From Mercurialis annua (taxonomy: Eukaryota; Streptophyta; Magnoliopsida; Malpighiales; Euphorbiaceae), in the NCBI RefSeq assembly GCF_937616625.2, contig NC_065574.1, positions 24,926,501-24,990,500 of the forward strand: a stretch of DNA of 64,000 nt, read 5' to 3'. Each line of letters opens with the position of its first letter. Positions within the stretch are counted from its first letter, which is position 1. Positions 1 to 11,923 of the stretch are shown in pieces. The notes beneath the pieces are model-generated. The model searched no databases, was not told the origin of the DNA, and saw only the letters and a program-made list of their open reading frames with translations. The position numbers and the translations under genes are program-made.

Positions 1-3000
1 CAAACGTTTTACCTTTTTAGCGATTTAAGCCAAACCTTTAAAACATTATAAAGCAAATCTAAACGTTTAAAACATTAAAAAACAAATCCAAATGTTTCTT
101 CGTTTTAGTGATTTTAGACAAACGTTTACAAACGTTACTCAACAAATCCAAACTTTTCCCCTTTTTAGCGATTTAAGCCAAACGTTTTCAAACGTTACGA
201 AACAAATCCAAGTGTTTCACCTTTTTAGAGATTTAAGCCAAACGTTTACAAACCTTACGAAACAAATCCAAACGTTTAAAACATTAAGAAACAAATCCAA
301 ACATTTAAAACGTTACGAAACAAATCCAAACGTTTAAAATGTTACGAAACCAATCCAAACGTTTAAAACGTTACGAAACCAATCCAAACTTTTAAAACGT
401 TACGTAACCAATCCAAACGTTTCGCCGTTTTAGCAATTTAAGCCAAACGTTTACAAGCGTTACAAAACGAATCCAAACGTTTCACCTATTTAGCGATTTA
501 AGCCAAAAGTTTAAACGTTACGAAACAAATCTAAACGTTTAGAAAGTTACAATACAAATTCAAACGTTTCTTCCTTTTAGCGATTTAATCCAAAAGTTTA
601 CAAACATTACGAAATAAAATATAAATGTTTCACCTTTTTAGCAATTTAAGCCAAACATTTAAAACGTTACGAAACCAATCCAAATGTATTACCTTATTAG
701 CGATTGAAGCCAAACGTCTACAAACGTTACAAAATAAATCCAAACGTTTCACCTTTTTAGCGATTAAAGTTCAACGTTTAAAACGTTACGAAACCAATCC
801 AAACGTTTCCCCTTTTTAGCGATTTAAGCCAAATGATTACAAACATTAAGAAACAAATCCAAACATTTCACCTTTTTAGCGATTTAAGCCAAACATTTAA
901 AACATTACGAAACAAATCAAAACGTTTACAACATTACAAAACAAATCCAAACGTTTCTCCGTTTCAGCGATTTTATAAAACAAATCCAAATTTTTCTCTT
1001 TTTAGCAATTTAAGCCAAACGTTTAAAACGTTACGAAACCAATCCAAACGTTTCCCCTTTTTGTCGATATAAGCCAAACGTTTACAAAAATTAGGAAACA
1101 AATCCAAACGTTTCACCTTTTTAGCGATTTAAGCCAAACGTTTAAAACGTTACGAAACAAATCTAAACATTTTAAAACAACACAAAACAAATCCAAACGA
1201 GTCTTCGTTTTAGCGATTGAAGCCAAACATTTACAAACATTACGAAACAAATCCAAACGTTTCACATTTTTAGCGATTTAAGCCAAACGTTTAAAATGTT
1301 ATGAAACCAATCCAAACATTTCCCCTTTTTAGCGATATAAGCAAAACGTTTACAAACGTGACGAAACAAATCCGATAGTATCACCTTTATAGCTATTTAG
1401 GCCAAACATTTAAAACGTTACGAAACAAATCTAAACGTTTAAAACATTACAAAACACATCCAAATGTTTCTCTGTCTTAGCAATTTAAGCCAAAAGTTTA
1501 AAGTGTTACGAAACTAATCCAAACGTTTCACTTTTTTAGCGATTCAGGCCAAACGTTTAAAAACATTACAAAACATATCCAAACATTTCTCCTTTTTAGC
1601 GATTTACGCCAAACGTTTAAAACGTTACGAAACAAATCCAACCGTTTAAAACGTTACAAAAAAATCCAAACATTTCAAATTTTACAAAACAAATCAACAC
1701 GTTTCTCCTTTTTAGCGATTTAGGCCAAACGTTTAAAAACGTTAAGAAACAAATCCAAACGTTTCCCCTTTTAGCGATTTAGGCCAAACCTTTAAAACGT
1801 TACGAAATCAGTCCAAACTTTTAAAACGTTACAAAACTAATCCAAACGTTTTTTCCTTTTAGCGATTTAAGCCAAACATTTACAAACGTTATGAAACAAA
1901 TCCAAATATTTAACCTTTTTAGCGATTTAAGCCAAAACGTTTCGAAACAAATCCAAACGTTTAAAACGTTACAAAACAAATCCAAATGTGTCTCTGTTTT
2001 AGGGATTTAAGCCAAACGTTTACAAACGTTACGAAACAATTCCAAACGTTTCCGCTTTTTAGCGATTTAAGCCAAACGTTTAAAACATTACGAAACAAAT
2101 CCAAACATATAAAACGTAACAAAACAAATCCAAACTTTTCTCCGTTTTAGCGATACAAGCCAAACATTTACAAACATTGCGAAACAAATTCAAATGTTTC
2201 ACCTTTTTAGTAATTTAAGCAAAATGTTTAAAACGTTACGAAACCAATCCAAACATTCCCCCTTTTTAGCGATTTAAGCCAAACGTTTACAAACGTTACG
2301 AAACAAATCCAAACGTTTCTCCGAATTAGCAATTTAAGGCAAACGTCTAAAACGTTACGAAACAAATCCAAACATTTCACCTTTTTAGCGAATTAAGCCA
2401 AACGTTTACAAACGTTATAAAACAAATCCAAACGTTTCACTTTTTAGCGATTTAAACGTTTCTTCCTTTTGGCGGTTTAAACCAAACGTTTACAAACATT
2501 GCGAAACAAATCTATACGTTTCAACTTTTTAGCTATTCAAGCCAAACATTTAAAACGTTACGAAACCAATCCAAATGTTTCTAATTTTTAGCCAAACGTC
2601 TACAAACGTTACGAACCAAATCCAAACGTTTCACCTTTTTAGCAATTTCAGCCAAACGTTTAAAACTTTATGAAACAAATCCAAACGTTTAAAACATTAC
2701 AAAACAAATCCAAACGTTTCTCCCTTTTAGCGATTTAAGCCAAACGTTTACAAACGTTATGAAACAAATCCAAATGTTTCCCTTTGTAGCAATTTAAGTC
2801 AAACGTTTAAAACATTACGAAACCAATCAAAGCGTTTTCCCTTTTTAGCGATTTAAGCCAAACATTTAAAAACATTACGAAACAAATCCAAATGTTTCAC
2901 CTTTTTAGCTATTTAAGCCAAACATATAAAACGTTACGAAACAAATCCAAACGTTTAAAACATTACAAAAGAAATCCAAAGTTATCGCCATTTTCGCGAT

Positions 3001-4885
3001 TTAAGCCAAACGTTTACAAACGTTACGAAAGAAATCCAAACGTTTCACCTTTTTGGCGATTCAAGCCTAACGTTTAAAACCTTACGAATCCAATCCAAAT
3101 GTTTCCGCTTTTTAGCTCTTTAAGCCAAACGTTTACAAACATTATGAAACAAATCCAAATGTTTCCCCTTTTTAGTTTAAGCCAAACATTTAAAATGTTA
3201 TGAAACCATTCCAAACATTTCACCTTTTTAGCGGTTTAAGTCAAACGTTTACAAAAGTTACGAAACAAATCCAAATGTTTCACCTTTTTAGTGATTTAAG
3301 CCAATTGTTTAAAATGTTAAGAAACAAATCCAAACGTTTAAAACGTTACAAAACAAATCCAAATGTTTCACCCTTTTAGCGATTTAAGCCACACGTTATG
3401 AAACAAATCCAAATGTTTCCCTTTACAGCGATTTAAACCAAATGTATAAAACGTTACGAAACCAATCAAAATGTTTTCCCTTTTTAGCGATTTAATCCAA
3501 ACGATTACAAACGTTACAAAACAAATCCAAACATTTCACCCTTTTAGCGATTTAAACCAAACCTTTAAAACATTACAAAGCAAATCCAAATGTTTAAAAC
3601 ATTACAAAACAAATCAAAATGTTTCTCCGTTTTAGCAATTAAAGATAAACGTTTACAAACATTACTCAACAAATCCAAACGTTTCCCCTTTTTAGCGATT
3701 TAAGCCAAACGTTTTTCAACATTACAAAACAAATTCAAACGTTTCACCTTTTTAGCAGTTTAAGCCAAACGTTTAAGATGTTACGAAACAAATCCAAACG
3801 TTTAAAACATTACAAAACAAATCCAATTGTTTCTCCCTTTTAGCGATTTAAGCCAAACGTTATGAAACAAATCCAAATGTTTCTCTTTTTAGCGATTTAA
3901 GCCAAATGTTTAAAACGTTACGAAACTAATCAAAACGTTTCCCTTTTTTAGCAATTTAAGCCAAACGATTACAAACGTTACGAAACAAATCCAAACGTTT
4001 CACCTTTTAGCGATTTAAGCCAAACCTTTAAAACATTACAAAGCAAATCTAAACGTTTAAAATATTACAAAACAAATCCAAATGTTTCTCCGTTTTAGCG
4101 ATTTAAGACAAACGTTTACAAATGTTACTCAACAAATCCAAACGTTTCCCCTTTTTAGCGATTTAAGCCAAACGTTTTCAAACGTTACGAAACAAATCCA
4201 AACGTTTCACCTTTATAGCGATTAAAGCCAAACGTATACAAACGTTACGAAACAAATCCAAACGTTTAAAACGTTAAGAAACAAATCCAAACGTTTAAAA
4301 CGTTACAAAATAAATCCAACGTTTAAAACGTTACGAAACCAATCCAAACGTTTAAAACGTTATGAACGCCGTTTTAGCAATTTAAGCCAAACATTTACAA
4401 GCTTTACGAAACAAATCTAAACGTTTCACTTTTTTAGCGATTTAAGCCAAACGCTTAAAACGTTATGAAACAAATCTAAACGTTTAAAAAGTTACAATAC
4501 AAATTCAAACGTTTCTTCCTTTTAGCGATTTAATCCAAACGTTTACAAACATTACGAAATAAATATAAACGTTTCATCCTTTTAGCAATTTAAGCCAAAC
4601 GTTTAAAACGTTACGAAAACAATCCGAATGTTTCACCTTATTAGCGATTTAAGCCAAACGTCAACAAACGTTACGAAATAAATCCAAACGTTTCACCTTT
4701 TTAGCGATTTCAGCCAAACGTTTAAACCGTTACGAAATCAATCCAAATGTTTCTAATTTTTAGCGATTTAAGCCAAACGTCTACAAACGTTACGAACCAA
4801 ATCCAAACGTTTAACCTTTTTAGCAATTTCAGCCAAACGTTTAAAACTTTATGAAACAAATCCAAACGTTTAAAACATTACAAAA
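1..4885. repeat. Satellite A array, left block
   Basis: This is uninterrupted tandem satellite with a 59/60-bp monomer. Each monomer has half-unit A (CCAAACGTTT followed by a block like CCTTTTTAGCGATTTAAG) and half-unit B (CCAAACGTTT followed by a block ending ACGAAACAAAT). B is 30 bp when it reads ACAAACGTT after the decamer and 29 bp when it reads AAAACGTT. Runs of B alone occur at about 268-420. The block is a paralog of about 42693-47430: matching landmarks lie at offsets of 42692, 42680 and 42545 as small indels accumulate. It stops at 4885 in mid-monomer, where the retroelement starts. No gene is supported; short open frames at 92, 625, 833 and 2892 only reflect the 60-bp period. Confidence 0.97.
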
Positions 4886-4985
4886 GCAGAAACGTTAATC
4901 GCAGACAATCCTGTCGAAGTAAACACAGAACTTCTGTCTTACACAATAGAAACCGGTAGACCATGCAAACAGACAATCCTGTCGA
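4886..4985. other. Truncation junction with duplicated 16-bp filler
   Basis: The retroelement meets satellite A at 4885/4886. Just inside the junction the 16-mer CAGACAATCCTGTCGA occurs twice in direct orientation, at 4902-4917 and 4970-4985. The inner copy (4970-4985) fits the integrase reading frame; the outer copy lies where integrase similarity has faded. This looks like a templated filler made during end-joining repair of a break that removed the 3' part of the element; that mechanism is inferred. Confidence 0.6.
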
Positions 4986-7218
4986 TGTACAAGTGAGCCA
5001 ACCTCAAAGCAGTATACGAAACCTTAATCGGAAGGAAATGAGCTGACTTGGTCATACGGTCAACTATCACCCAGATGGAATCGTACCCCTATCGAGTACG
5101 TGGCAAACCAATAACAAAATCTATGGCAATCCGCTCCCACTTCCACTCTGGAATAGGTAGTGGTTGCAAATAGCCAAAAGGTCTATGATGCTCCAGCTTT
5201 ACCTGCTGGCAAGTCAGACACTTAGAAACATACTCAGCGACATCCTTCTTGATCCCGCTCCACCAGTAGGTACCCTTAAGATCATGGTACATCTTAGTAG
5301 AACCCGGATGAACACTATAAGCAGACTTGTGCGCTTCTTCCAGAATCTGGTCCCTCAAACCATCTGAATCCGGAACACACAATCTCGAACCATGTCTCAG
5401 AACACCATCCACAAAAGTAAACTCAGAATTTCCATCCTGCTGAACCTCCTCAATAATCCGTTTCAACTGTGGATCCTCAGCTTGTAAAGCTTTGATCCGA
5501 TCAATCAAAACAAGTTGCACTTGTAACTGTGCTAACAAACAACCAGCCTGAGAAACCTGAAAACCATAGCCTGAAGCTATCAAACTGTGCCACTCTCTAA
5601 TTATGGGTCTACGCCCAATCTCAGAAAAATGAGCCAGACTGCCCGAAGACTTGCGACTCAACGCATCGGCTACCATATTAGCCTTACAAGGATGGTACAG
5701 AATAGTACAGTCATAGTCTTTCAGCAATTCTAGCCACCTCCTCTGTCTCAAGCTTAATTCTCTCTGATCAAAGATATATTTCAGACTCTTATGATCATTG
5801 AAAATCTCACAAGTAGCACCATACAAATAATGTCTCCAAATTTTCAGCGCAAAAACCACAGCTGCCAACTCTAAATCATGAGTAGGGTAATTCACCTCAT
5901 GCTTCTTCAACTGACGGGAAGCATAGGAAATCACATGTCCATGTTGCATCAGAATGCAACCCAAACCAATCCGAGACGCATCACAATACACTGTGAAACC
6001 GTCAATGCCAGAAGGCAATGCCAACACCGGAGCTGTAGTCAAAATCTCCTTGAGGTTCTCAAAGCTCGCCTCCCACTTGTCAGTCCACTCAAACTTAACA
6101 CCCTTCTGTGTCAGTTTAGTCAACGGTGCAGATATTCTGGAAAAATCTTGCACGAACCGACGATAGTAGCCAGCTAAACCCAAAAAACTTCTGATCTCGG
6201 TAACTAACCTCGGCCTCTGCCAATCCATAACCGCTTCAATCTTCTTCGGATAAACCTTGATCCCATCTTTCGACACTACGTGTCCTAGAAAGGTAACCTG
6301 ATCCAACAAGAACTCACATTTTGAGAACTTAGCATACAACTGATGCTCACGCAACGTCTGTAGTATAGTTCTCAAATGGTAAACATGCTCCTCCTCACTC
6401 CGAGAATAGATCAAAATATCATCAATGAAGACGATAACAAATTGATCCAAAAATGGCTTGAAGACTCTGTTCATCATATCCATAAATGCTGCTGGTGCGT
6501 TTGTCAGACCAAAGAACATAACCAGAAACTCAAAATGTCCATAACGAGTCTGAAAAGCAGTCTTAGGCACATCTGCATCACGGATCCGAAGCTGATGATA
6601 CCCAGACCTCAAATCAATCTTGGAAAAACACTTCGCACCCTGCAACTGGTCAAACAAATCATTGATGCGAGGAAGAGGATATCTGTTCTTGACAGTAGCC
6701 TTGTTAAACTGTCTGTAGTCAATACACAGTCGAAAGGAACCGTCCTTCTTTTTCACAAACAGAACTGGAGCACCCCATGGAGAAGTACTCGGTCTGATGA
6801 ACCCGCTATCCAACAATTCTTGTAACTGATCCTTCAACTCCTTCAGCTCTGCAGGAGCCATCCGATACGGCGGTATCAAAATCGGAGCTGTACCAGAAAC
6901 CACATCAATGCAAAACTCAATATCACGATCAGGTGGTAATCCAGGCAATTCCTCTGGAAACACATCAGTGAATTCATTCACTATCGGAACATTATGCATA
7001 TTACCACTATCAGCCTCCAAATCACGAACCACAGCAAGGTAACCCTGGCAACCCTTGCCTAACATCCGCTTCGCCTTAATGGTGGAAATCAGATTCTTAG
7101 GTGTCTCCGCCTTCTCTCCCTGAAAGGAAAAAGGTAGATCACCTGGAATCCTGAACTCAACTGACTTCCCTCGACAGTCAATAGAAGCATAATGGCGCGA
7201 CAGCCAATCCATCCCCAA
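4939..7218 (-). pseudogene. pol: reverse transcriptase, RNase H and N-terminal integrase
   Basis: Residues are numbered from the methionine at 7218, which is only the first one after a frameshift. RT covers about 90-310: VKKKDG at 155-160, catalytic D202 in [11 protein letters not shown], and FIDDILIYS with D266 and D267. RNase H covers about 405-525 with D413, E450, D475 and D518. Integrase begins with an intact HHCC zinc motif (H630, H637, C667, C670) and the first catalytic aspartate, D700, in IAIDFV. A TAG at 5091-5089 interrupts directly after GLPRTR. The same frame remains recognisable integrase for 49 codons (SIWVIVDR, KSAHFLP) until a TAA at 4941-4939, where the family has the Ser before the second catalytic Asp. 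Similarity fades after that and the C-terminus is absent. RT and RNase H look intact at catalytic residues; the gene is dead through frameshifts, stops and truncation. Confidence 0.95.
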
Positions 7219-7625
7219 ATGACATCAAAAGAAAGAACGTCAAGCACAATCAAATCAGCACATAATTCTCTACCCTGAATAACCACTGGACAAGAAGGAT
7301 AAATGACGTCCACTACTACACCTTCAGACATAGGTGTAGACACAGCTAGAGGTTCACTCAAAACAGATGGTGACATACCCAATTTCCCAGCAAAACATGT
7401 AGACACAAACGAATGGGTTCCACCCGCATCAAATAATACCAAAGCATCAGTAAAAGAAATCGGAATGGTACCTTGCACCACACCATTTGATGCACGCGCA
7501 TCCTGAGGAGTAAGAGCAAACACTCTAGCCTGACCCTGCGGCTGCTGTTGCGAACTCTGCCCAGTACCGTAACTGTTGGAACCTCTACCACCGTTACCAC
7601 GGCCACCAAAACCTCGGCCCCGCTA
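7219..7625 (-). pseudogene. Retroelement aspartic protease segment
   Basis: This is the continuation of the gag-pol polyprotein in a frame shifted by one from gag, starting in an RGRG-rich linker. The retropepsin would cleave the polyprotein. The domain lies roughly from 7523 downward. The motif LVLFDAGGTHSFVS corresponds to the family's LFDSGATHSF; the catalytic aspartate is coded at 7430-7428, followed by Ala where retropepsins normally have Ser or Thr (D-A-G for D-S/T-G). The flap-to-C-terminal part ends in VLSFDVI, after which a missing T in the run at about 7219-7223 shifts the frame again; the family's G-M-D-W-L then appears in the pol frame. An in-frame TAG at 7625-7623 lies at the upstream frameshift boundary. 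Non-functional as it stands. Confidence 0.9.
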
Positions 7626-9022
7626 GCCACCAAAGAAGCTGCAGGTTGAGAGTACCCTACAGATTGTGTAAACGCAGGTCTCTGCTGTTGGTAAGACGAC
7701 TGCGCCACACTGGAGTTAGACATCTGCTGCCCAGATGTCGGACACTCCCTGGAAAAATGACCCGGCTGGCCGCAAGAGAAACAACCTCCAGGAGCTAACT
7801 GACACTGACCATAGTGCCTACGTCTGCAATTTTGGCAGAACGGAATGTTCAATCCACCACTGTACCCGCGTCCTGAACCACGGTTACTCCCACTGCTACT
7901 AGAGCTGTACGGAGCACTCCTAGCACTATGCCTCCCTTTGTTGTGAGTACGGCGACTCCCCTTGTTGGCCTGAGAAGAGCCATTGTAGTAATTCCCACTA
8001 CCATGCTGCACTGGGGCCTGTTGCCCCCCACTAGGAACATCACTCTTTCCCTTCTGATTCTGGAAATGGTCAGAGATCGTCCCAAACTGAATCAACGAAT
8101 TCTCCATCCGTCGAGCATTGTCCACTACCCGAGCAAACTCCATGTCTGCCCCTATCAGCAAAGGAAGAAATTCTGAGCCTAAACCCCTGATATAGCGGTC
8201 GTTCACTCGCCCACGATCACCCTGTAGATCTGTAGCAAACCGCCCCAAACGGACAAACTCTATAGTGTAGTCTGTCACTGATATATCCCCTTTCTTCAAA
8301 CTTAACAGCTTCTCTCTGAAATTCTCAGTAACAGAGAAAGGTAGATAGTAACCTCTGAACCTAGTCACAAAATCAGCCCAAGACAATATAGCCATCTCTG
8401 GCCTAATGTTATCGCGAAACCAGTCCTTAGCTGGACCCTTCAGCGACATCTCCACAAGCATCACTGATTGACGATCAGTAGCTTGAATTCTCTGACTATT
8501 GTACTCAAACTCTTCCAGAAAGTCAAGAGCATCCCCAGTACCATCAAAAGAAGTTGGATTCAACTTAGTGTAGGTCATCACCATCTCTCTGTCTGTCGGA
8601 ATGTGACCAACACCAGCAAGTCCACCCATACCAGCTACAGCACCAGCCTGAGGTTGTTGTTGCTGCGCTAACTGACCCAGTACAGTACACTGATTTTGCA
8701 TAAGAGCCAGGTGGTTCTGCATTTCGAAAATCCCAGCCAAGAAAGTAGTGAAGTCGAACGCCTGCATATTCGGTGCCTGTTGCACCTCCGGTGCCTGCTG
8801 CACATTCGGTGCCTGAACACCTGCTGCACCACGTCCTCTAGCTCCACCTCTACCAGCACCAGCTCCTCTGCCTCTACCTCTGCCAGCACCTCTACCTCTA
8901 CCACGTCCAGCATTGGCCGAAACTGGTGGTACGTTCTTATCGAATTCCATGGAAATCGCATCATCAGCCACAGCTTCTTGCTCTACCGCAGCACAAGCAC
9001 GAGTACGAACAACGTTGTCCAT
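7626..9022 (-). pseudogene. gag (capsid-nucleocapsid) of the Ty3/gypsy element
   Basis: The gag part of the polyprotein forms the virus-like particle and binds the element's RNA. The start is the ATG at 9022, first after the PBS. About 466 residues are in frame. Residues 39-66 are an RG-rich basic tract. Residues 70-87 hold three QAP(N/E)(V/M)Q-type hexapeptides coded by an 18-bp repeat. Residues about 145-305 match the Retrotrans_gag capsid family (LKGPAKDWF, SWADFVTRF, FREKLLSLKKGD). An S/G/R-rich linker follows, then a C-X2-C-X3-H-X3-C motif at C396-C399-H403-C407 and a classic CCHC zinc knuckle at C414-C417-H422-C427. Near 7626 the frame is lost by a net one-base deletion, after which the gag frame runs through unrelated residues to 7358 while the true coding sequence continues in the protease frame. 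Confidence 0.93.
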
Positions 9023-9348
9023 ATCCTAAGATTGAACAACAACAATTTAAATAACACGTAATTCATACCCAAGTATGAAACAAAACAAGTAACAATTAGG
9101 ACTTCCCGAGAAATCAACAGCATTAAAATATTCACCCAAGTGAAATAAAATTAACATTTAACAACATCAAATCAACATATAAAGACTGACTCGACGCAAT
9201 CCTATTGGTATAGGAAAAATATTTTAAAATCAAAAGATGACGTTTTTAAAGACATGACAGAAACCTATATCCGCAGCAGTTCCTAAGACACAACCATACT
9301 TAACAGAGTAAACACATAGCAAGCAAATGGCCTTGGTTTGAAACCAAA
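9023..9348 (-). other. Retroelement 5' leader between PBS and gag
   Basis: This is 326 bp of untranslated leader on the minus strand between the primer-binding site and the gag ATG at 9022. No open frame of note is seen. Packaging and dimerisation signals are expected here from the biology of LTR elements, but I cannot point to one. Confidence 0.75.
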
Positions 9349-9360
9349 GCTCTGATACCA
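9349..9360 (-). other. Primer-binding site for initiator tRNA-Met
   Basis: The minus strand reads TGGTATCAGAGC, the usual 12-nt complement of the 3' end of plant initiator tRNA-Met. It starts 4 nt (AACT) after the LTR end at 9365. Position and sequence fix the orientation of the element and the inner LTR boundary. Confidence 0.95.
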
Positions 9361-9953
9361 AGTTTGTCACGACCCATTTTCATGAATTGCGACCGGCGTT
9401 AGGGTATGGGTAATGTAGTACCAAAACCCGTTGCTAGCCTTTCAATTAACATATAAACACATAAACCTGCAGAAAACCAATGCTCGGGGGCAACCGAGAC
9501 TTCAGCCTAAATCTAGCAATTATAATATTCAACAGTTAATATAACATGCTTATCCAATTCCGAGTCTAAAATAGATTTATCATAAACCAATGTAAATAAT
9601 ATAACATACCAAAGCAATATAACCAGTCGAACCAATTCGACAAAATATATAATAATAATAAAGACGTCTAGTTACTACTGCGGTCTAAGAATAAAACAGT
9701 TTTACAGCTTATCAAAAATAAATGGAACCTCCGAGGAAAAGTAAATGGGAGATCACCAGACTCTCTCAGATCATAACCCTGGAAAAAATTGGTAAAACAA
9801 CGGGGTCAGATATACTGAGATGAGTTTATACCACTATCTACATTTATTAAGTGGAAAACTTTTAAAACCGTTTAAAATATTTAATAACGATATTACGAAT
9901 AATAGTTGGAAACCTAATCCACAATTCTAAATAAACAATATAATCCAATAGGT

Positions 9954-10076
9954 CTGGTCCCGAGAGCTGAGCTACACCGATTTACCACTGACCACACTTA
10001 TACCAGAGTCCCGAGAGCTGAGCTACACCGAGTTACTCTACCTGGTCCCGAGAGCTATGCTCACACCGAGTTACCA
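9954..10076. repeat. Interspersed triplicate CCCGAGAGCTGAGC in the LTR
   Basis: Three copies of a unit of about 35 bp start near 9954, 10002 and 10041. Each reads roughly CCCGAGAGCTGAGCTACACC followed by GAGTTAC; the third carries small changes (GCTATGCTCACACC). The spacing is uneven (about 48 and 39 bp). This block is less AT-rich than the rest of the LTR. It may be part of a structured transcript region; that is inference only. Confidence 0.85.
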
Positions 10077-10785
10077 CATTTCCATATATAACTTACCCAG
10101 ATCAATACCGGTGCGCACGCAGTCCTAATGATGCCCATTAGGTAGCATGTTCCAACTAAAAGCCATAATATAAAAACAGTTCGAAATATACGTACAGTAT
10201 ATATATTTAATATTAAAATAACAATTTACTTAATAAAGCGGTAAATAGTAAGTACAAACTCACAGCTTACTAATCCACGTGAAAACCGGCAAGCAACTAA
10301 TCCTGGTTCGCCTTTGGAGCACGAACAATAGATGGGTCTAAACAAATAAAATAATTATTAAAAACAGACCCTAACTCTAGAGAGTACTAGACACCAAATA
10401 GGACTAGCACAAATAACACGTCGGAATAACACAAGCCAGAACACAAAAAAATACCCATTAGGTAATAAAGCCCAATTAATATAAGTCTATTGAGTTCTCG
10501 CTTTAAAATCCAATTTATATATATTATTTATTAATCTTTAAATAATAATTAATTTCAAAATAGTGGGTTAGCCGAGTTACTAATAACTACCAAGCTAACC
10601 TCACTTGTCGGGTGACCCAAGTCTAACCCGACTCAAAACGTTTATCAAATATAAACCCGAGTTTATATTTATAAAATAATTCCATAAAATAATAAACCAT
10701 TTTAAAAGCAGAACTCAATAACTTAAATTTCAAGTAAGCCAAGTTACAACCCAAAAACCTAATCATTTAAGGTTTATAAAAGTTT

Positions 10786-10866
10786 ATGGACTAAATTGTA
10801 CATTAGCCAATTAGGGACTAAACTATACTTTAGCCAATTAGGGACTAAATTGTACTTTAGCCAATT
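10786..10866. repeat. 27-bp tandem triplicate inside the LTR
   Basis: Three consecutive 27-bp units occupy 10786-10812, 10813-10839 and 10840-10866. They share GGACTAAA and TTAGCCAATT, and the second and third differ at only a few bases. A diverged related copy lies at about 10962-10990. Units of this kind are common in long plant LTRs; no function is evident. Confidence 0.9.
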
Positions 10867-11923
10867 TGATATCCGAAATCAAATTAATTGCTTTTGTTTA
10901 TAATTAAAACCAAATATAACATTATTAATCAAAAACTTACTTCAATAAATTTTAAAAACATTTAAGGCTAAATTGTAATTTAGCCAATTTATACCAAATC
11001 GAAATTCGAAATTAAATATAATTACCCGAGTAATTATATTAGCTCATTTTATAAATAACTATCGTTTTAAATATCTAATTTATAAATCAAACAAAATTCA
11101 AAGTATTAGTTAAAGTTTAACCTTAAGGATTTATTTGTTTTAAGCAAAATATTTTGGTGATTACAATGGCTATTTAGCCATCCTCTACCTTTTAAAACCA
11201 AATAATCCCGCCTATTACATACATCTCAACCATCCACCATTTCTATTGCTTATTGAACCTAACTCATAACCTTAAGCCATTGTTTCAAGCTATAATATCA
11301 TCATTCTTGATAAAACAATAACCCTAGTGATCAAGAATTAAATCAAAATCACATGCCCATCGAAGTAAATCAATAATAGGCAACGGCGGTGACATAACAA
11401 TCTGTTATGGTGAAAAATGGCGATGGAAACAATCTCAAACCGAAGCTAAGACGATTTATAACGATATATTAAAAGATTCACAACCATAAACCATCAAAAT
11501 TCATGGCCAAAGGGAGTAGGAGTATTCGGCAGTAACATGAATTTGCCAAGAACAGTATTAAACATTTCAAAACGATAACCGTACGGCGAATGGAACGAGA
11601 TCCATAGCGTACTGTTTGGCGTAAACGATAGGGAAACGTAGAGAATTGAGTCTACAACGTCTGAGATCGAAACGGTCAAAAATACGGAATGCCGTTCAAA
11701 ACCGAAAACTGAAATCAATGAGTTAAAGAAACTTACCGGACAGCGACCTTTGGAGGACGATAACTATTTCGTTTCTCAGCGAACGAGCAAGAGGAAGACG
11801 GCTAGGGTTTATTAGCAGCGTGGTGAAGATTTTCTATTTAGAAAACATCCTTAAATATCGAGAGGAATTAGGTCAAAAACGAGTGCGAAGTGGGCTGGAT
11901 GAGAGGCTCACCATGGCTGTTAT

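Noticed and set aside
92..1072. Open frames of 64-81 codons with repeated peptides such as FHLFSDLSQTF and similar frames across the window
   Set aside because: The 60-bp monomer is 20 codons long and one frame lacks stops, so periodic peptides arise by chance; 59-bp variants break the frame and none exceeds about 100 codons. No start context, domain or codon bias supports a gene.
5164..9061. Plus-strand frames of 67-149 codons opposite gag-pol (5164, 5878, 5954, 6376, 7303, 7928, 8468, 8696) and extra minus frames at 7849 and 8668
   Set aside because: They are shadows of the gag-pol coding sequence in other frames.
11494..11718. 74-codon minus-strand frame inside the LTR
   Set aside because: Sense orientation, but no recognisable domain, no homologous copy to compare, and LTRs normally are non-coding.
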